In this document: piece by piece, positions 1 to 10,013 of the stretch
Layout: the number at the start of each line of letters is the position of its first letter
Position numbering within the stretch: the first letter of the stretch is position 1
From: Delftia sp. PS-11
GTDB taxonomy: Bacteria; Pseudomonadota; Gammaproteobacteria; Burkholderiales; Burkholderiaceae_C
Direction: 5' to 3'
NCBI RefSeq assembly: GCF_029870285.1
Contig: NZ_JACSYA010000004.1
Location: 124,001 to 188,000, forward strand
DNA length: 64,000 bases
Notes under the pieces: model-generated
Told to the model about the DNA's origin: nothing
Databases searched by the model: none
The model's input: the letters and a program-made list of their open reading frames with translations, nothing else
Translations under genes and position numbers: made by a program

Positions 1-678
1 CAGTTCTGCCGAGCCATCGAGCAGCGCCGACAGCGCGGGCTGCGAGCCTCCGAAGGGCAGATGCTGCAATGTCAGCCGTGTCAGCATCTGGTACATCTCG
101 CCCGACAGATGCCCGCTGCTGCCCACTCCTCCCGAGGCATAGCGCACAGGCTGGCGCGGGCGTGCCAGAAACCGCTGGAGATCGGAGGGCGTGCGTATAC
201 GCCACTGGCGCGCCAGATCGCTGCGCATCACCAGCACGTGGGGCATGCGTGCCACCAGCACCAGGGGCTGGAAGTCGCGCTGCGGGTCGTAGCCCAGCTG
301 TGGCTGCAGCCAGGGCAGCACGGCGTGTGTGGCCGCCGTGCCCATGAGCAGCAGGCGATCCTGTGCCGTCGCCTGGGCCACCAGTCCCGAGCCCTTGGCG
401 CCGCCGTCGCCCGGCACATTGAGAATGTGGATAGCCCCCAGCCGGGCTGTGCAGGCATCGGCCAGCGGCCTGGCCGTGCGGTCCAGCGGGCCTCCCGCCG
501 CATACGGCACGACCAGCGTCAGTGGCCGGGCCGGCGGAGACTGCTGCGCCGCTGCCGGCAGGCCCTGCCACGCGGCCAGCGCGGCCAGCATGCCGCGCCG
601 CGTCAGCGCTGCCGCCGACTCCCCCGCCTTGCCCGTTGGGCATGGCGGTGCGCGTTGTGCGTCGTGGCGGGGCTGCAT
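1..678 (-). CDS. Bug-family (TctC-like) substrate-binding protein, 3' end cut off by the window
   Basis: The protein is a periplasmic solute receptor of the Bug/TctC type, which usually serves tripartite tricarboxylate transporters. On the minus strand the frame from an ATG at 678 runs open to the window edge (226 codons). After a charged N-terminus comes a twin-arginine-like signal region (TRRGMLAALAAW, then AAAQ), followed by the family hallmark LTLVVPYAAGGPLDR. Later segments (LGAIHILNVPGDGGAKGS, VRYASGGVGSSGHLSGEMYQML) are also typical of Bug receptors. The missing C-terminal third lies to the left of the window. The ligand cannot be told from sequence, and no membrane components are visible. 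The start is uncertain; the in-frame ATG just before the hydrophobic stretch is an alternative. Confidence 0.8.
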   Translation of the reverse strand, partial: MQPRHDAQRAPPCPTGKAGESAAALTRRGMLAALAAWQGLPAAAQQSPPARPLTLVVPYAAGGPLDRTARPLADACTARLGAIHILNVPGDGGAKGSGLVAQATAQDRLLLMGTAATHAVLPWLQPQLGYDPQRDFQPLVLVARMPHVLVMRSDLARQWRIRTPSDLQRFLARPRQPVRYASGGVGSSGHLSGEMYQMLTRLTLQHLPFGGSQPALSALLDGSAEL

Positions 679-1086
679 GGCATGGAGCAAGGAATGAGGG
701 ACCCCGCCAGTATAGGCAGCACGGGCGGCGCTGGAGCGCTGTGCCTTCGCAGTGTGCGAGCCCCGGTCGCGATGGTGACGAACGCATGTCTGGCGGCTTC
801 AGTGCGTGTCCGGGCAATGTGCCAGGCCGGCAAGGCAATGGGGCGGGGGCAATGGGGCGTTCATGGGGTCTCCGGGCCTGCGTCCTCGGGCCGGAAAGGG
901 CCGCGTCCGGACGATGTGTTCCGTCAGTCACTGTAGGACGCAGGGGCTTCAGCTTTTTGCCGTTTGCGTGGGATGTAAAAATACGCAATGCATGAAAACT
1001 GCGAAAAAAATGCTATTTCCGCAATTTGAATGGTTAATTCGGGTTAACCCTGAAGAAAATATGCAATACACCAGGGGGGTAACGCC
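679..1086. promoter_or_regulatory. Divergent intergenic region between the Bug receptor and the Lrp-family gene
   Basis: These 408 bases hold no convincing gene. The left half is GC-rich. The last 130 bases before the Lrp start are clearly AT-rich, with A-tracts near 1003-1010 and a GGGTTAACCC palindrome at 1041-1050, as expected for a promoter and Lrp-type binding sites. No single -35/-10 pair stands out. Confidence 0.45.
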
Positions 1087-1569
1087 ATGAACGCTACGCA
1101 CACTATCGACAAGCTGGACCGCGCGATCCTGCGCCGCCTGCAGGCCAATGGCCGGGAAACCTATGACGTGATCGGAGAGCAGGTCGGCCTGTCGCCCAGC
1201 GCCGTGCTGCGGCGGGTCAAGCGGCTTGAGGATGCGGGCGTGATCGACCGCTATGTGGCCCTGGTCCAGCCAGAGACCGTAGGTCTGGGCCTGACGGCCT
1301 ACCTGAATGTGCGCCTTGAAAAATACACGGAGACCAGCAAGCGCAACCCCATGGATGTGTTCCGCGCCAGCGTGCAGGCCTGGCCCGAGGTGGTCGAGTG
1401 CGTCTCTCTGACGGGCGAGATGGACTATCTGCTGAGGGTTGTCGTCGCCGATATGCAGCACTACAGTCGCTTTGTCATGGACACCTTGCTCAAGCACCCC
1501 AGCGTGCAGGACTGCAAGACCAGTTTCGTGATGGACCGCGTGAAGGTGACCACCGCAGTGCCGCTGTAG
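1087..1569 (+). CDS. Lrp/AsnC-family transcriptional regulator
   Basis: A 160-residue protein, the usual Lrp/AsnC length. Residues 7-60 form the N-terminal winged helix (LDRAILRRLQANGRETYDVI, then GLSPSAVLRRVKRLEDAGVI). The rest is the alpha/beta RAM effector-binding domain, with the ligand-pocket segment VVECVSLTGEMDYLLRV. Proteins of this type bind DNA as dimers, octamers or larger and respond to amino acids. It is transcribed away from the Bug receptor gene across an AT-rich region that may hold its own operator. The start follows GGGGGGTAACGCC, a weak ribosome-binding site. The effector cannot be predicted. Confidence 0.9.
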   Translation: MNATHTIDKLDRAILRRLQANGRETYDVIGEQVGLSPSAVLRRVKRLEDAGVIDRYVALVQPETVGLGLTAYLNVRLEKYTETSKRNPMDVFRASVQAWPEVVECVSLTGEMDYLLRVVVADMQHYSRFVMDTLLKHPSVQDCKTSFVMDRVKVTTAVPL

Positions 1570-1669
1570 AGTGCGTTGTCATTGGTTGGCATGCTACTAA
1601 GACCCTACGGTTTTGCTGCGTTGCAACATCCTCATTGCTGGAATTCGGGTTTTTACCTATATTTGAGCC

Positions 1670-2395
1670 ATGAATGCATCCAAAGACTGGTTGAAAGCGT
1701 CCTGGCAGGCCGGCAGGGACATGTTGCGTGGCAGCGCCGGCCAGCCGCACCAACCCGATGGCCGTTCCACGGCCATGGTGCCCATCCGTTCGCTGGGTCC
1801 GTCCCACCGCGAGCGCGTGGTGGCGCATTTGCTCAAGCTCGATGAAGGCGACCGCTATCTGCGCTTCGGCTACGCCGCCAGCGACGAGCAGGTGCGCCGC
1901 TATGCCATGCAGCTCGACTTCGAGCGCGATGACATCTTCGGCATCTACAACCGGCGCCTGGAACTGATTGCCATGGCGCATCTGGCTTTCTCCTCGCACC
2001 CTGAGCACAAGAACTGCGCCGAGTTCGGCGTGTCCGTGCTCAAGCAGGCGCGCGGCCGTGGCTATGGCGGGCGGCTGTTCAACCGCGCCGTCATCCATGC
2101 CCGCACCAAGGGCGTGTCGATGATGTTCATCCATGCGCTGTCCGAGAACACGGCGATGCTCAGGATCGCCCGCAAGGCTGGCGCCTCGATCACGCGCGAC
2201 GGCTCCGAATCCGAAGCCTACCTGCAGCTGCCGCCCGCCGGGCTGGATACGCGCATGGCATCGCTGATGACCGATCACATCGGCGAAGTGGACTACCAGT
2301 TCAAGAAGCAGGCCAAGCAGTTCTGGGATTTTCTGGCCGACGTGCAGGAAATCCGCCGTGGCGTGCAGGAAGGCCGCCACCAGGCCGCTGAGTAA
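1670..2395 (+). CDS. GNAT-family N-acetyltransferase
   Basis: 241 residues. The core carries the acetyl-CoA-binding motif A of GNAT enzymes (EFGVSVLKQARGRGYGGRLFNRAVIHA; note the RGRGYGG loop), followed by a motif B-like segment with ENTAMLRIARKAGA near residue 165. The N-terminal 60 residues contain LLKLDEGDRYLRFGYAASDEQV, seen in proteobacterial acetyltransferases annotated only as GNAT. Substrate unknown. It stands alone between the Lrp gene and corC, and a tandem repeat begins just after its stop. Confidence 0.85.
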   Translation: MNASKDWLKASWQAGRDMLRGSAGQPHQPDGRSTAMVPIRSLGPSHRERVVAHLLKLDEGDRYLRFGYAASDEQVRRYAMQLDFERDDIFGIYNRRLELIAMAHLAFSSHPEHKNCAEFGVSVLKQARGRGYGGRLFNRAVIHARTKGVSMMFIHALSENTAMLRIARKAGASITRDGSESEAYLQLPPAGLDTRMASLMTDHIGEVDYQFKKQAKQFWDFLADVQEIRRGVQEGRHQAAE

Positions 2396-2396
2396 G

Positions 2397-2438
2397 CGAG
2401 GTGCGGCCGGCGAGGTGCGGCCGGCCAGGTGCGGCCGG
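2397..2438. repeat. Tandem 14-bp GC-rich repeat, three copies
   Basis: Three consecutive units of the form CSAGGTGCGGCCGG start two bases after the stop codon of the GNAT gene. The unit resembles those at 56087 and 21515, which also follow stop codons. Each unit contains the palindrome CCGGCC at its junction. Confidence 0.85.
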
Positions 2439-2545
2439 CAGCCCGTTGCAGCCGTGAGGAGATTGGGCGAGTGCCGCGAAGGGTGGTGGCGTGATCCGCT
2501 ATCCTAGCGGCTTGTCCCACTACCGCATGTCCTGCGCGCCAAGCA

Positions 2546-3427
2546 GTGTCAGACCCCCATCCTGCGCGCCCTTCCGAAAAGGAAGGCAAGCGAAGCTTCC
2601 TGCAGAAGGTTGCCGAGTTCATCCATCCGGCCCCCGAGTCCCCGGATGAGCTGATCGAAACCCTGGCCGACGCCGAAGACAAGCAGGTCATCGGTCCCGA
2701 GTCCCGCGTCATGCTCGAGCGCGTGATCCGCATGGCCGACATGACGGCCGGCGATGTCATGGTCGCCGCGCCCCGCATGGACCTGATCAACATCGATGCG
2801 CCGTTCGACGAGATCCTGCATCAGGTCATCACCACCGCGCATTCGCGCTTCCCGGTCTACCAGGGCGAACGCGAGAACATCATCGGCATCCTGCTGGCCA
2901 AAGACCTGCTCAAGCTGCAGCGTTCACCCGGACTCAATCTGCGGGCCCTGCTGCGTTCTGCCACCTTCGTGCCCGAAAGCAAAGGCCTCAACGACCTGCT
3001 GCGCGAGTTCCGGGGCAACCGCAACCACCTGGCCGTGGTCATCGATGAGTTCGGCCGCGTGGCAGGACTGGTGACCATTGAGGATGTGCTGGAGGAAATC
3101 GTCGGCGAGATCGAAGACGAGTTCGATATCTCCGAAGACGAGGGCGACATCTTCGCGCTGGCTGACAACAGCTACCGCGTGGCGGGTGACTCTTCCCTGG
3201 AGCATGTGGGCGAGGTCTTCGGCGTGACCCTGCATGCCAGCGACCCCGACGAAGAGTTCGACACCATCGGCGGCCTGATTGCCCATGAGATCGGCCATGT
3301 GCCGCGCCGTGGCGAGCAGGTACGCCTTGCCAGCCTGGAATTCACCGTCCTGCACACCAAGGGCGGCGCGGTGCGCTGGTTCAAGGTGGTGCGCGATCCC
3401 GCAGCCGACGGCCTGCTGCGCGGCTGA
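2546..3427 (+). CDS. corC: CorC/HlyC-family CBS-domain protein
   Basis: 293 residues, typical of soluble CorC (YbeX), which is linked to magnesium/cobalt efflux and envelope stress. After an acidic N-terminus come two CBS domains (about 70-190: VMVAAPRMDLINIDAP, TTAHSRFPVYQGERENIIGIL, NRNHLAVVIDEFGRVAGLVTIEDVLEEIVGEIEDE) and a C-terminal CorC/HlyC domain (DTIGGLIAHEIGHVPRRGE). The start codon is GTG; the ATG at 2527 is out of frame. The next gene, lnt, begins 16 bases downstream, the conserved corC-lnt order. Confidence 0.95.
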   Translation: MSDPHPARPSEKEGKRSFLQKVAEFIHPAPESPDELIETLADAEDKQVIGPESRVMLERVIRMADMTAGDVMVAAPRMDLINIDAPFDEILHQVITTAHSRFPVYQGERENIIGILLAKDLLKLQRSPGLNLRALLRSATFVPESKGLNDLLREFRGNRNHLAVVIDEFGRVAGLVTIEDVLEEIVGEIEDEFDISEDEGDIFALADNSYRVAGDSSLEHVGEVFGVTLHASDPDEEFDTIGGLIAHEIGHVPRRGEQVRLASLEFTVLHTKGGAVRWFKVVRDPAADGLLRG

Positions 3428-3443
3428 GGTCTCTGCCTGCACC

Positions 3444-5072
3444 GTGCTGCTGCCCGCCGCATCCCCGCATACGAGCCGGCAAAGTCCCCGCTGGGCCGGC
3501 TGGGCCGTGCTGGCGCTGGCCGGTGCCGCCCAGGCACTGTCGCTGGCTTGGCCCTGGGCGCGCGGGCAGGGCGAGGGGCTGCTGACCCTGGCTGGCGGCT
3601 ATGGCCGTCCGCTGTGGTGGCTGCAGATGATTTCGCTGGCCGTGCTGGCCCGGCTGCTGCAGACGGCGCAGCAGCCTGCGCAGGCGGCAGGGCGTGCCAT
3701 GGTATTTGCCACCGGCTGGCTTGCCGCCACATTCTGGTGGCTGTTCATCTCCATGCATGTCTACGGCGGGCTGCCTGCCGCTCTGGCCGTGCTGGCCGTG
3801 CTGGCGCTGGCGGCTTTTCTGGGCAGTTACTACGCTGGCGCCGCCTGGCTGTGCCACCGGCTCAGGCCCACGGGGGCTGCAGCGTCCGCACTGGTGTTCG
3901 CCGGGGCATGGACGCTGGCCGAACTGGCGCGTGGCTGGCTGTGGACCGGCTTTCCCTGGGGCAGCGGTGGCTATGCCCACGTCGAGGGGCCTTTGTCCGT
4001 GCTGCCGCGCTGGGTCGGTGTCTATGGCACGGGGGCGGTAGCTGCCTGGCTGGCATGGTGGTTGGCCGCGTGGGCCGTGCCGGCGCCTGGCATGCGCAGG
4101 CGCCGGCTTGTCCTTGCGCTGGCGGTTCTGTGCCTGGCCTGGGCCGGGCTGTGGGCATTGCGCGATGCCGCCGTCAACGGCGGCGGCGCAAGCCAGCGTC
4201 CCGTGCTGGATGTGGCCCTGCTGCAGGGCAGCATTCCCCAGGATGAGAAATTTGAGGCGGGCAGCGGCATCCCTCTGGCCCTGGGCTGGTATGGCCGTGC
4301 GCTGCGCCAGGCGCCTGCGCGCCTTGTCGTGGCTCCCGAGACAGCGATTCCCCTGCTGCCGCAGCAATTGCCCGAGGGCTATCTGTCGCTGGTCAGCGAA
4401 CCCTATGTCCAAAGCGGCGGCAAGCATGCTGCCCTGGTCGGCATTCCGCTGGGCTCCGAGGAGCTGGGCTACACGAACTCCGTGGTGGGCTGGAAGCCCG
4501 GCCAGATGCATGACTACCAGTACGACAAGCACCATCTGGTGCCGTTCGGAGAATTCATCCCCCCGCTGTTTCGCTGGTTCACCGAAATGATGAACATCCC
4601 GCTGGGCGATTTCAACCGGGGGGCGCTGGGGCAGCCGAGCATGGCCTGGGCTGGCGAGCGGCTGGCGCCCAATATCTGCTACGAGGATTTGTTCGGCGAG
4701 GAACTGGGCGCGCATTTCGGCGATGCGGCCACGGCGCCGACGGTGCTCGTCAATTTCAGCAATATCGGCTGGTTCGGTGACAGCGTGGCCATCGACCAGC
4801 ATCTGGCGATCAGCCGCATGCGCACGCTGGAGTTCGAGCGGCCTATGCTGCGCGCCACCAATACCGGCGCCACGGTTGCCATCGACCACCGTGGCACCAT
4901 CACGCATGCGCTCGCACCCTATGACCGCGCCGTGCTCCATGCCGGCGTGCAGGGGCGCGAGGCCTTGACACCGTTTGCCCGCTGGGTGCACGCTGCAGGC
5001 CTTGTCCCCATGTTCCTGGCCTGCCTTGCCGCCATCGCGGTGGGATGGGGCCTGGGCCGACGGCAGCACTGA
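3444..5072 (+). CDS. lnt: Apolipoprotein N-acyltransferase
   Basis: Inner-membrane enzyme that transfers the third acyl chain to the N-terminal cysteine of lipoproteins. About 542 residues: several hydrophobic helices in the first 230, then a periplasmic carbon-nitrogen hydrolase (nitrilase) domain. The catalytic Glu-Lys-Cys triad is recognisable: Glu in VVAPETAIP, Lys in YDKHHLVPFGEF, Cys in APNICYEDLFGEEL. A final transmembrane segment lies near the C-terminus. The frame is open further upstream inside corC, so a GTG at 3444 is proposed as start because it is the first start codon in this frame beyond the corC stop. No good Shine-Dalgarno site is visible, so translational coupling to corC is likely. 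Confidence 0.93.
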   Translation: MLLPAASPHTSRQSPRWAGWAVLALAGAAQALSLAWPWARGQGEGLLTLAGGYGRPLWWLQMISLAVLARLLQTAQQPAQAAGRAMVFATGWLAATFWWLFISMHVYGGLPAALAVLAVLALAAFLGSYYAGAAWLCHRLRPTGAAASALVFAGAWTLAELARGWLWTGFPWGSGGYAHVEGPLSVLPRWVGVYGTGAVAAWLAWWLAAWAVPAPGMRRRRLVLALAVLCLAWAGLWALRDAAVNGGGASQRPVLDVALLQGSIPQDEKFEAGSGIPLALGWYGRALRQAPARLVVAPETAIPLLPQQLPEGYLSLVSEPYVQSGGKHAALVGIPLGSEELGYTNSVVGWKPGQMHDYQYDKHHLVPFGEFIPPLFRWFTEMMNIPLGDFNRGALGQPSMAWAGERLAPNICYEDLFGEELGAHFGDAATAPTVLVNFSNIGWFGDSVAIDQHLAISRMRTLEFERPMLRATNTGATVAIDHRGTITHALAPYDRAVLHAGVQGREALTPFARWVHAAGLVPMFLACLAAIAVGWGLGRRQH

Positions 5073-5121
5073 AACAGGCGAGAGTTTTGTGGCAGAGTTT
5101 TGACCCGTGTACGGGGTTTTG

Positions 5122-5152
5122 TTGCTTGGCGGCAACGTTCACCCCCGATAAT
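5122..5152 (+). promoter_or_regulatory. Possible promoter of fabA-fabB
   Basis: A TTGCTT hexamer (5122-5127) and a GATAAT hexamer (5147-5152) are 19 bases apart in the gap upstream of fabA. The spacing is longer than ideal, so this is only a candidate. Confidence 0.35.
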
Positions 5153-5198
5153 GCGCGCCTGCATGGTCCGCAGCGGGCCGCACCCATTCAGAGATACA

Positions 5199-5216
5199 GG
5201 CGGCATGCATGCCGCC
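5199..5216. promoter_or_regulatory. Perfect 18-bp palindrome in the fabA leader
   Basis: GGCGGCATGCATGCCGCC reads the same on both strands and ends 17 bases before the fabA start. It could be an operator or an mRNA hairpin. No protein that would bind it is identified. Confidence 0.6.
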
Positions 5217-5233
5217 GTGGAGCAAGTTAGACA

Positions 5234-5758
5234 ATGGCCGATTCTTTTTCGTATGAGCAACTGATCGCTTCGGGCGAAGGCAAGCTGTTTTCCGCCGACA
5301 GCGGTCGTCTGCCGCTGCCGCCCATGCTGATGTTCGACCGCATCACGCACATCGACAGCGATGGTGGCGCCCACGGCCTGGGCAAGATCGTGGCCGAACT
5401 GGACGTCAAGCCCGATCTGTGGTTCTTCGACTGCCACTTCCGTGGCGACCCCGTGATGCCGGGCTGCCTGGGCCTGGACGCCATGTGGCAGCTCATCGGC
5501 TTTTACCTGACCTGGCTGCGCCTGCCGGGCCGTGGCCGTGCGCTGGGCGCCGGTGAGGTCAAGTTCACAGGTGAAGTGGGCCCTGACATCAAGCTGGTGA
5601 CCTACGAAATCGACATCAAGCGCGTGATCAAGCGCAAGCTGAACATGGCCATTGGCGATGCACGCCTGCTGGCCGATGGCAAGGAAATCTACGTGGCCAA
5701 TGACCTGCGCGTGGGCCTTTTCCTGCGCGAAGGTGACGGCCAGGGAACGGCAGCATGA
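5234..5758 (+). CDS. fabA: 3-hydroxydecanoyl-[ACP] dehydratase/isomerase
   Basis: FabA makes the cis-3-decenoyl-ACP branch point of unsaturated fatty acid synthesis. 174 residues, the family length. The active-site His is in [20 protein letters not shown] and the partner Asp in [12 protein letters not shown], both exact hot-dog-fold FabA signatures. The stop overlaps the fabB start by four bases (ATGA), so the two genes are translationally coupled and should be made together. Confidence 0.97.
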   Translation: MADSFSYEQLIASGEGKLFSADSGRLPLPPMLMFDRITHIDSDGGAHGLGKIVAELDVKPDLWFFDCHFRGDPVMPGCLGLDAMWQLIGFYLTWLRLPGRGRALGAGEVKFTGEVGPDIKLVTYEIDIKRVIKRKLNMAIGDARLLADGKEIYVANDLRVGLFLREGDGQGTAA

Positions 5759-6978
5759 GCAAGCGTCGCGTAGTCATCACGGGTGCGGGCATCGTCTCGT
5801 GCATTGGCAACGATCTGGCCACGGTGGAGACCTCGCTGCGCGAGGGCCGCTCCGGCATCAAGGCCGTGCCCAAGTTCACCGAACTGGGCATGCGCAGCCA
5901 GGTGGGCGGCGTGCCGGAGATCGACATCGAGGCACGCATCGACCGCAAGCAGCTGCGCTTCATGGGCGATGCGGCCGCTTATGCGCAGATCGCGCTGGAA
6001 GACGCCATTGCCCAGGCAGGCCTGACCCCCGAGCAGGTCAGCCATCCGCGCACCGGCCTGATCATGGGTTCGGGCGGCGGCTCGCCGGCCAACCAGATCG
6101 AGGCCGCTGACACGCTGCGCGAAAAAGGCATCCGCCGCGTGGGCCCCTACCAGGTCACGCGCTGCATGAGCTCCACCGTCTCGGCCTGCCTTGCGACCAA
6201 CTTCAAGGTCAAGGGCATCAACTACTCCATCACATCGGCCTGCTCGACTTCGGCGCACTGCATCGGCGCGGCAGCGCAGCAGATCGCTTTTGGCCTGCAG
6301 GATGTGATGTTCGCGGGCGGCGGCGAAGAGCTGTCCTGGGGCATGGCACTGCTGTTCGACGGCATGGGCGCCATGTCCAGCAAGTACAACGATCAGCCCG
6401 AAAAGGCCTCGCGCGCCTATGACGCCCATCGCGACGGTTTCGTGATCGCGGGCGGCGGCGGCGCCGTGGTGCTGGAGAGCCTGGAGCATGCCCAGGCGCG
6501 CGGCGCCCGCATCCTGGCCGAAGTCGTGGGCTTTGGCGCCACCAGCGACGGCGAGGACATGGTCGCTCCCTCGGGCGATGGCGCCATCGCCTGCATGCAG
6601 CAGGCCCTGGAAGGCCTGGACGGCGGCGTGGACTACATCAACACCCACGGCACCTCGACGCCTGTGGGCGATATGCAGGAAGTGCGCGCCATGAAGGCGC
6701 TGTTCGGCGAGCAGGTGCCACCATTTTCCTCGACCAAGTCGCTGACCGGCCATTCGCTGGGTGCGACCGGCGTGCAGGAAGCCATCTACTGCCTGATCAT
6801 GCTCGACAAGGGCTTCATCGCCGGCTCGGCCAATGTCGGCACGCCCGACCCCGCGCTGGGCGGCATGCCGCTGGTCACCCAGACCCGCGATGCCGAACTG
6901 ACCACCGTGCTGTCCAACAGCTTCGGCTTTGGCGGCACCAACGCCTCCCTGGTGCTGCGCCGTTGGCAGGGCCAGTGA
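5755..6978 (+). CDS. fabB: Beta-ketoacyl-[ACP] synthase I
   Basis: 407-residue condensing enzyme that elongates the FabA product. Catalytic residues are all visible: Cys in [13 protein letters not shown], His in [13 protein letters not shown], Lys in [10 protein letters not shown] and the second His in [10 protein letters not shown]. The C-terminal [13 protein letters not shown] motif is standard. Pairing with fabA supports FabB rather than FabF. A strong terminator follows. Confidence 0.97.
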   Translation: MSKRRVVITGAGIVSCIGNDLATVETSLREGRSGIKAVPKFTELGMRSQVGGVPEIDIEARIDRKQLRFMGDAAAYAQIALEDAIAQAGLTPEQVSHPRTGLIMGSGGGSPANQIEAADTLREKGIRRVGPYQVTRCMSSTVSACLATNFKVKGINYSITSACSTSAHCIGAAAQQIAFGLQDVMFAGGGEELSWGMALLFDGMGAMSSKYNDQPEKASRAYDAHRDGFVIAGGGGAVVLESLEHAQARGARILAEVVGFGATSDGEDMVAPSGDGAIACMQQALEGLDGGVDYINTHGTSTPVGDMQEVRAMKALFGEQVPPFSSTKSLTGHSLGATGVQEAIYCLIMLDKGFIAGSANVGTPDPALGGMPLVTQTRDAELTTVLSNSFGFGGTNASLVLRRWQGQ

Positions 6979-7015
6979 ACGGCGCCCGTGTGTAAAAAGC
7001 GTGTCCTGACGGCAC

Positions 7016-7041
7016 AAGCCCGCTGCACAGCGGGCTTTTTT
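7016..7041 (+). terminator. Rho-independent terminator after fabB
   Basis: A perfect 10-bp stem, AAGCCCGCTG paired with CAGCGGGCTT around a two-base CA gap (so a somewhat shorter stem in practice), is followed by a T-run. It separates fabAB from the rhamnose genes. Confidence 0.9.
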
Positions 7042-7120
7042 GCTGGAACACGCCGACAATGCGGCAGTGCCGCTCCGGGCTGCATGCGCCCGTGAAACTC
7101 AACATTTGCAAGGTGGATTC

Positions 7121-8191
7121 ATGATTCTTGTGACTGGTGGCGCTGGCTTCATCGGCGCCAATTTCGTGCTGGACTGGCTGGCCGCCAGCGATGAGCCTGT
7201 GCTCAACGTTGACAAGCTCACCTATGCGGGCAACCTCAAGAGCCTCGAATCCCTGGCAGGCGATGCCCGCCATGTCTTTGTGCAGGCCGACATCGCCGAC
7301 GGTGAAACCATGGCCCGGCTGCTGGCCGAGCACCGCCCGCGCGCCGTGGTCAACTTCGCGGCGGAAAGCCATGTGGACCGTTCCATCCATGGGCCCGAGG
7401 ACTTCATCCAGACCAATGTGGTCGGCACCTTCCGCCTGCTCGAAGCGGTGCGCGGCTACTGGAATGCACTGGACGCTGAGGCCCGCGCGGCCTTTCGTTT
7501 CCTGCATGTCTCCACCGACGAGGTCTACGGCAGCCTGGCGCCCGATGCCGCCGCCTTCACCGAAGACCACAACTACGAGCCCAACAGCCCGTATTCGGCC
7601 AGCAAGGCCGCCAGCGACCACCTGGTGCGCGCCTGGCACCACACCTACGGCCTGCCGGTGCTGACGACCAACTGCAGCAACAACTACGGGCCGCTGCACT
7701 TTCCCGAAAAGCTGATCCCGCTGATGATCGTCAACGCCCTGGCTGGCAAGCCGCTGCCCATCTACGGCGACGGCATGCAGGTGCGCGACTGGCTCTATGT
7801 GCGCGACCACTGCAGCGCCATCCGCCGGGTGCTGCAGGCCGGCACCGTGGGCGAGACCTACAACGTGGGCGGCTGGAATGAAAAGCCCAACGTCGAGATC
7901 GTCAACACTGTCTGCGCGCTGCTCGACGAACTGCGCCCCAAGGCGGATGGCACGAGCTACAGCGCCCAGATCACCTACGTCAAGGACCGCCCCGGCCATG
8001 ACCGGCGCTACGCCATCGACGCCCGCAAGCTCGAACGCGAACTCGGCTGGAAGCCTGCCGAGACCTTCGAGACCGGCATTCGCAAGACCATTCAGTGGTA
8101 CCTGGACAACCCTGGCTGGGTGGCCGATGTGCAGTCGGGCGCCTACCGCGAGTGGGTCAGCCGCCAGTACGCCGAGGGAGCAGGCGCATGA
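7121..8191 (+). CDS. rfbB: dTDP-glucose 4,6-dehydratase
   Basis: Second step of dTDP-L-rhamnose synthesis in the cytoplasm. 356 residues, an extended short-chain dehydrogenase: NAD-binding [15 protein letters not shown] at the start, STDEVYGSL, and the catalytic [10 protein letters not shown] (Tyr-x3-Lys). The C-terminal substrate region has [23 protein letters not shown]. The start is set by the Rossmann motif beginning at the first Met and by a purine-rich AAGGTGG just upstream. The stop overlaps rfbD (ATGA). Confidence 0.96.
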   Translation: MILVTGGAGFIGANFVLDWLAASDEPVLNVDKLTYAGNLKSLESLAGDARHVFVQADIADGETMARLLAEHRPRAVVNFAAESHVDRSIHGPEDFIQTNVVGTFRLLEAVRGYWNALDAEARAAFRFLHVSTDEVYGSLAPDAAAFTEDHNYEPNSPYSASKAASDHLVRAWHHTYGLPVLTTNCSNNYGPLHFPEKLIPLMIVNALAGKPLPIYGDGMQVRDWLYVRDHCSAIRRVLQAGTVGETYNVGGWNEKPNVEIVNTVCALLDELRPKADGTSYSAQITYVKDRPGHDRRYAIDARKLERELGWKPAETFETGIRKTIQWYLDNPGWVADVQSGAYREWVSRQYAEGAGA

Positions 8192-9081
8192 AGCTGCTGG
8201 TGCTGGGCAAGGATGGCCAAGTCGGCTGGGAGCTGCAGCGCAGCCTGGCGCCGCTGGGCGAGCTGGTCGTGCTGGACCGCGAAGGCGATGGCAGCCTGTG
8301 CGGCGATCTGGCCTGCCCCGACGAACTCGCGCAGACCGTGCGGGCGCTGCGCCCCGATGTCATCGTCAACGCTGCGGCCCATACGGCCGTGGACAAGGCC
8401 GAGAGCGAGCCGCAGTACGCCCGCCAGCTCAATGCCCTGGGGGTGCAGGTACTGGCGCGTGAAGCAGCCAGCCTGGGCGCGCTGCTCGTGCACTACAGCA
8501 CCGACTATGTCTTCGATGGCAGCGGCAGCACGGCGCGCACCGAGGCCGATGCCACGGGGCCGCTGTCCGTCTATGGTGCGACCAAGCTCGAAGGCGAGCA
8601 ACTGATCCAGGCCTCAGGCTGCCGCCACCTGATTTTCCGCACCAGCTGGGTCTATGCGGCGCGTGGCGGCAACTTCGCCAAGACCATGCTACGCCTGGCC
8701 CAGGAGCGCGAGACGCTGAGCGTTATCGATGACCAGTGGGGCGCCCCGACCGGCGCCGACCTGATTGCCGATGTGACCGCCCACGTCATCCGCCAGGTGC
8801 TGCGCCAGCCCCAGGACGCGGGCCTGTACCACCTGGTGGCCGGCGGCGAAACCACCTGGCACGCCTATGCCAGCCATGTCATCGGCATGGCGCGCCAGCT
8901 CGCCCCCGACAGGTCCCTGCAGGTCCGCCAGATCCAGCCCGTGCCCACCAGCGCCTTCCCCACCCCGGCACGGCGCCCGCACAACTCCCGCCTGGATACA
9001 GGCCGCCTGCAGCAGGTCTTCGGCCTGCGCCTGCCGCACTGGCAGGCCGGCGTGGACCGCATGCTGCGGGAAATCCTCTGA
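8188..9081 (+). CDS. rfbD: dTDP-4-dehydrorhamnose reductase
   Basis: Final step of dTDP-L-rhamnose synthesis. 297 residues, RmlD family: [20 protein letters not shown] binds the cofactor, followed by [25 protein letters not shown] and the catalytic [10 protein letters not shown] (Tyr-x3-Lys). The start overlaps the rfbB stop by four bases. Second gene of an rfbB-D-A-C operon, a common order in betaproteobacteria. Confidence 0.95.
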   Translation: MKLLVLGKDGQVGWELQRSLAPLGELVVLDREGDGSLCGDLACPDELAQTVRALRPDVIVNAAAHTAVDKAESEPQYARQLNALGVQVLAREAASLGALLVHYSTDYVFDGSGSTARTEADATGPLSVYGATKLEGEQLIQASGCRHLIFRTSWVYAARGGNFAKTMLRLAQERETLSVIDDQWGAPTGADLIADVTAHVIRQVLRQPQDAGLYHLVAGGETTWHAYASHVIGMARQLAPDRSLQVRQIQPVPTSAFPTPARRPHNSRLDTGRLQQVFGLRLPHWQAGVDRMLREIL

Positions 9082-9122
9082 CCTGCCTGGACATCCAGGC
9101 GACATGACACCTCACCCACGAC

Positions 9123-10013
9123 ATGACTGACCAACGCAAAGGCATCATCCTGGCAGGCGGCTCCGGCACCCGCCTGCACCCGGCCACGCTCGCCATCAGC
9201 AAGCAGTTGCTGCCGGTTTACGACAAGCCCATGATCTACTACCCGCTGAGCGTGCTCATGCTGGCGGGCATCCGCGAGATCCTTATCATCAGCACGCCGC
9301 AGGACACGCCGCGCTTCGAGCAACTGCTGGGCGATGGCTCGCAATGGGGTCTGAAACTCGAATACGCAGTCCAGCCCAGCCCCGACGGGCTGGCCCAGGC
9401 CTTCCTGATTGCCGAGGACTTCCTGGCCGGCGCGCCCAGCGCCCTGGTGCTGGGCGACAACATCTTCCACGGCCATGACTTCCCCCGGCTGCTGGAGCGT
9501 GCCCATGGCCGCAGCGAGGGCGCCACGGTCTTCGCCTACCACGTGCAGGACCCCGAGCGCTACGGCGTGGCCGAGTTCGATGCCCAGGGCCGCGTGCTGT
9601 CCATCGAGGAAAAGCCCAGGCAGCCCAAGAGCAACTACGCGGTCACGGGCCTGTATTTCTACGACAGCCAGGTGGTCGAGCTGGCCAAGTCCATCCGCCC
9701 CTCGGCACGCGGCGAGCTGGAGATCACCGACCTCAACCGCCTCTACCTGGAGCGCGGCCAGCTCAATGTGGAACTGATGGGCCGTGGCTACGCCTGGCTG
9801 GACACCGGCACCCATGACAGCCTGCTCGAAGCCGGCCAGTTCATCGCCACGCTGCAGCAGCGCCAGGGCCTGAAGGTGGCCTGCCCCGAGGAAATCGCCT
9901 TCCGCCAGGGCTGGATCGACCCCGCCCAGCTCGAAACACTGGGACAGGCCCTGGCCAAGAATGGCTATGGCCAGTACCTGCTGCAGCTTCTCAAGGAAAA
10001 GGTGCACGCATGA
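9123..10013 (+). CDS. rfbA: Glucose-1-phosphate thymidylyltransferase
   Basis: Makes dTDP-glucose from dTTP and glucose-1-phosphate. 296 residues. The nucleotidyltransferase signature [31 protein letters not shown] is at the N-terminus; [11 protein letters not shown] and [19 protein letters not shown] follow, all characteristic of RmlA. The stop overlaps rfbC (ATGA), and a 41-base gap precedes the start. Confidence 0.96.
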   Translation: MTDQRKGIILAGGSGTRLHPATLAISKQLLPVYDKPMIYYPLSVLMLAGIREILIISTPQDTPRFEQLLGDGSQWGLKLEYAVQPSPDGLAQAFLIAEDFLAGAPSALVLGDNIFHGHDFPRLLERAHGRSEGATVFAYHVQDPERYGVAEFDAQGRVLSIEEKPRQPKSNYAVTGLYFYDSQVVELAKSIRPSARGELEITDLNRLYLERGQLNVELMGRGYAWLDTGTHDSLLEAGQFIATLQQRQGLKVACPEEIAFRQGWIDPAQLETLGQALAKNGYGQYLLQLLKEKVHA

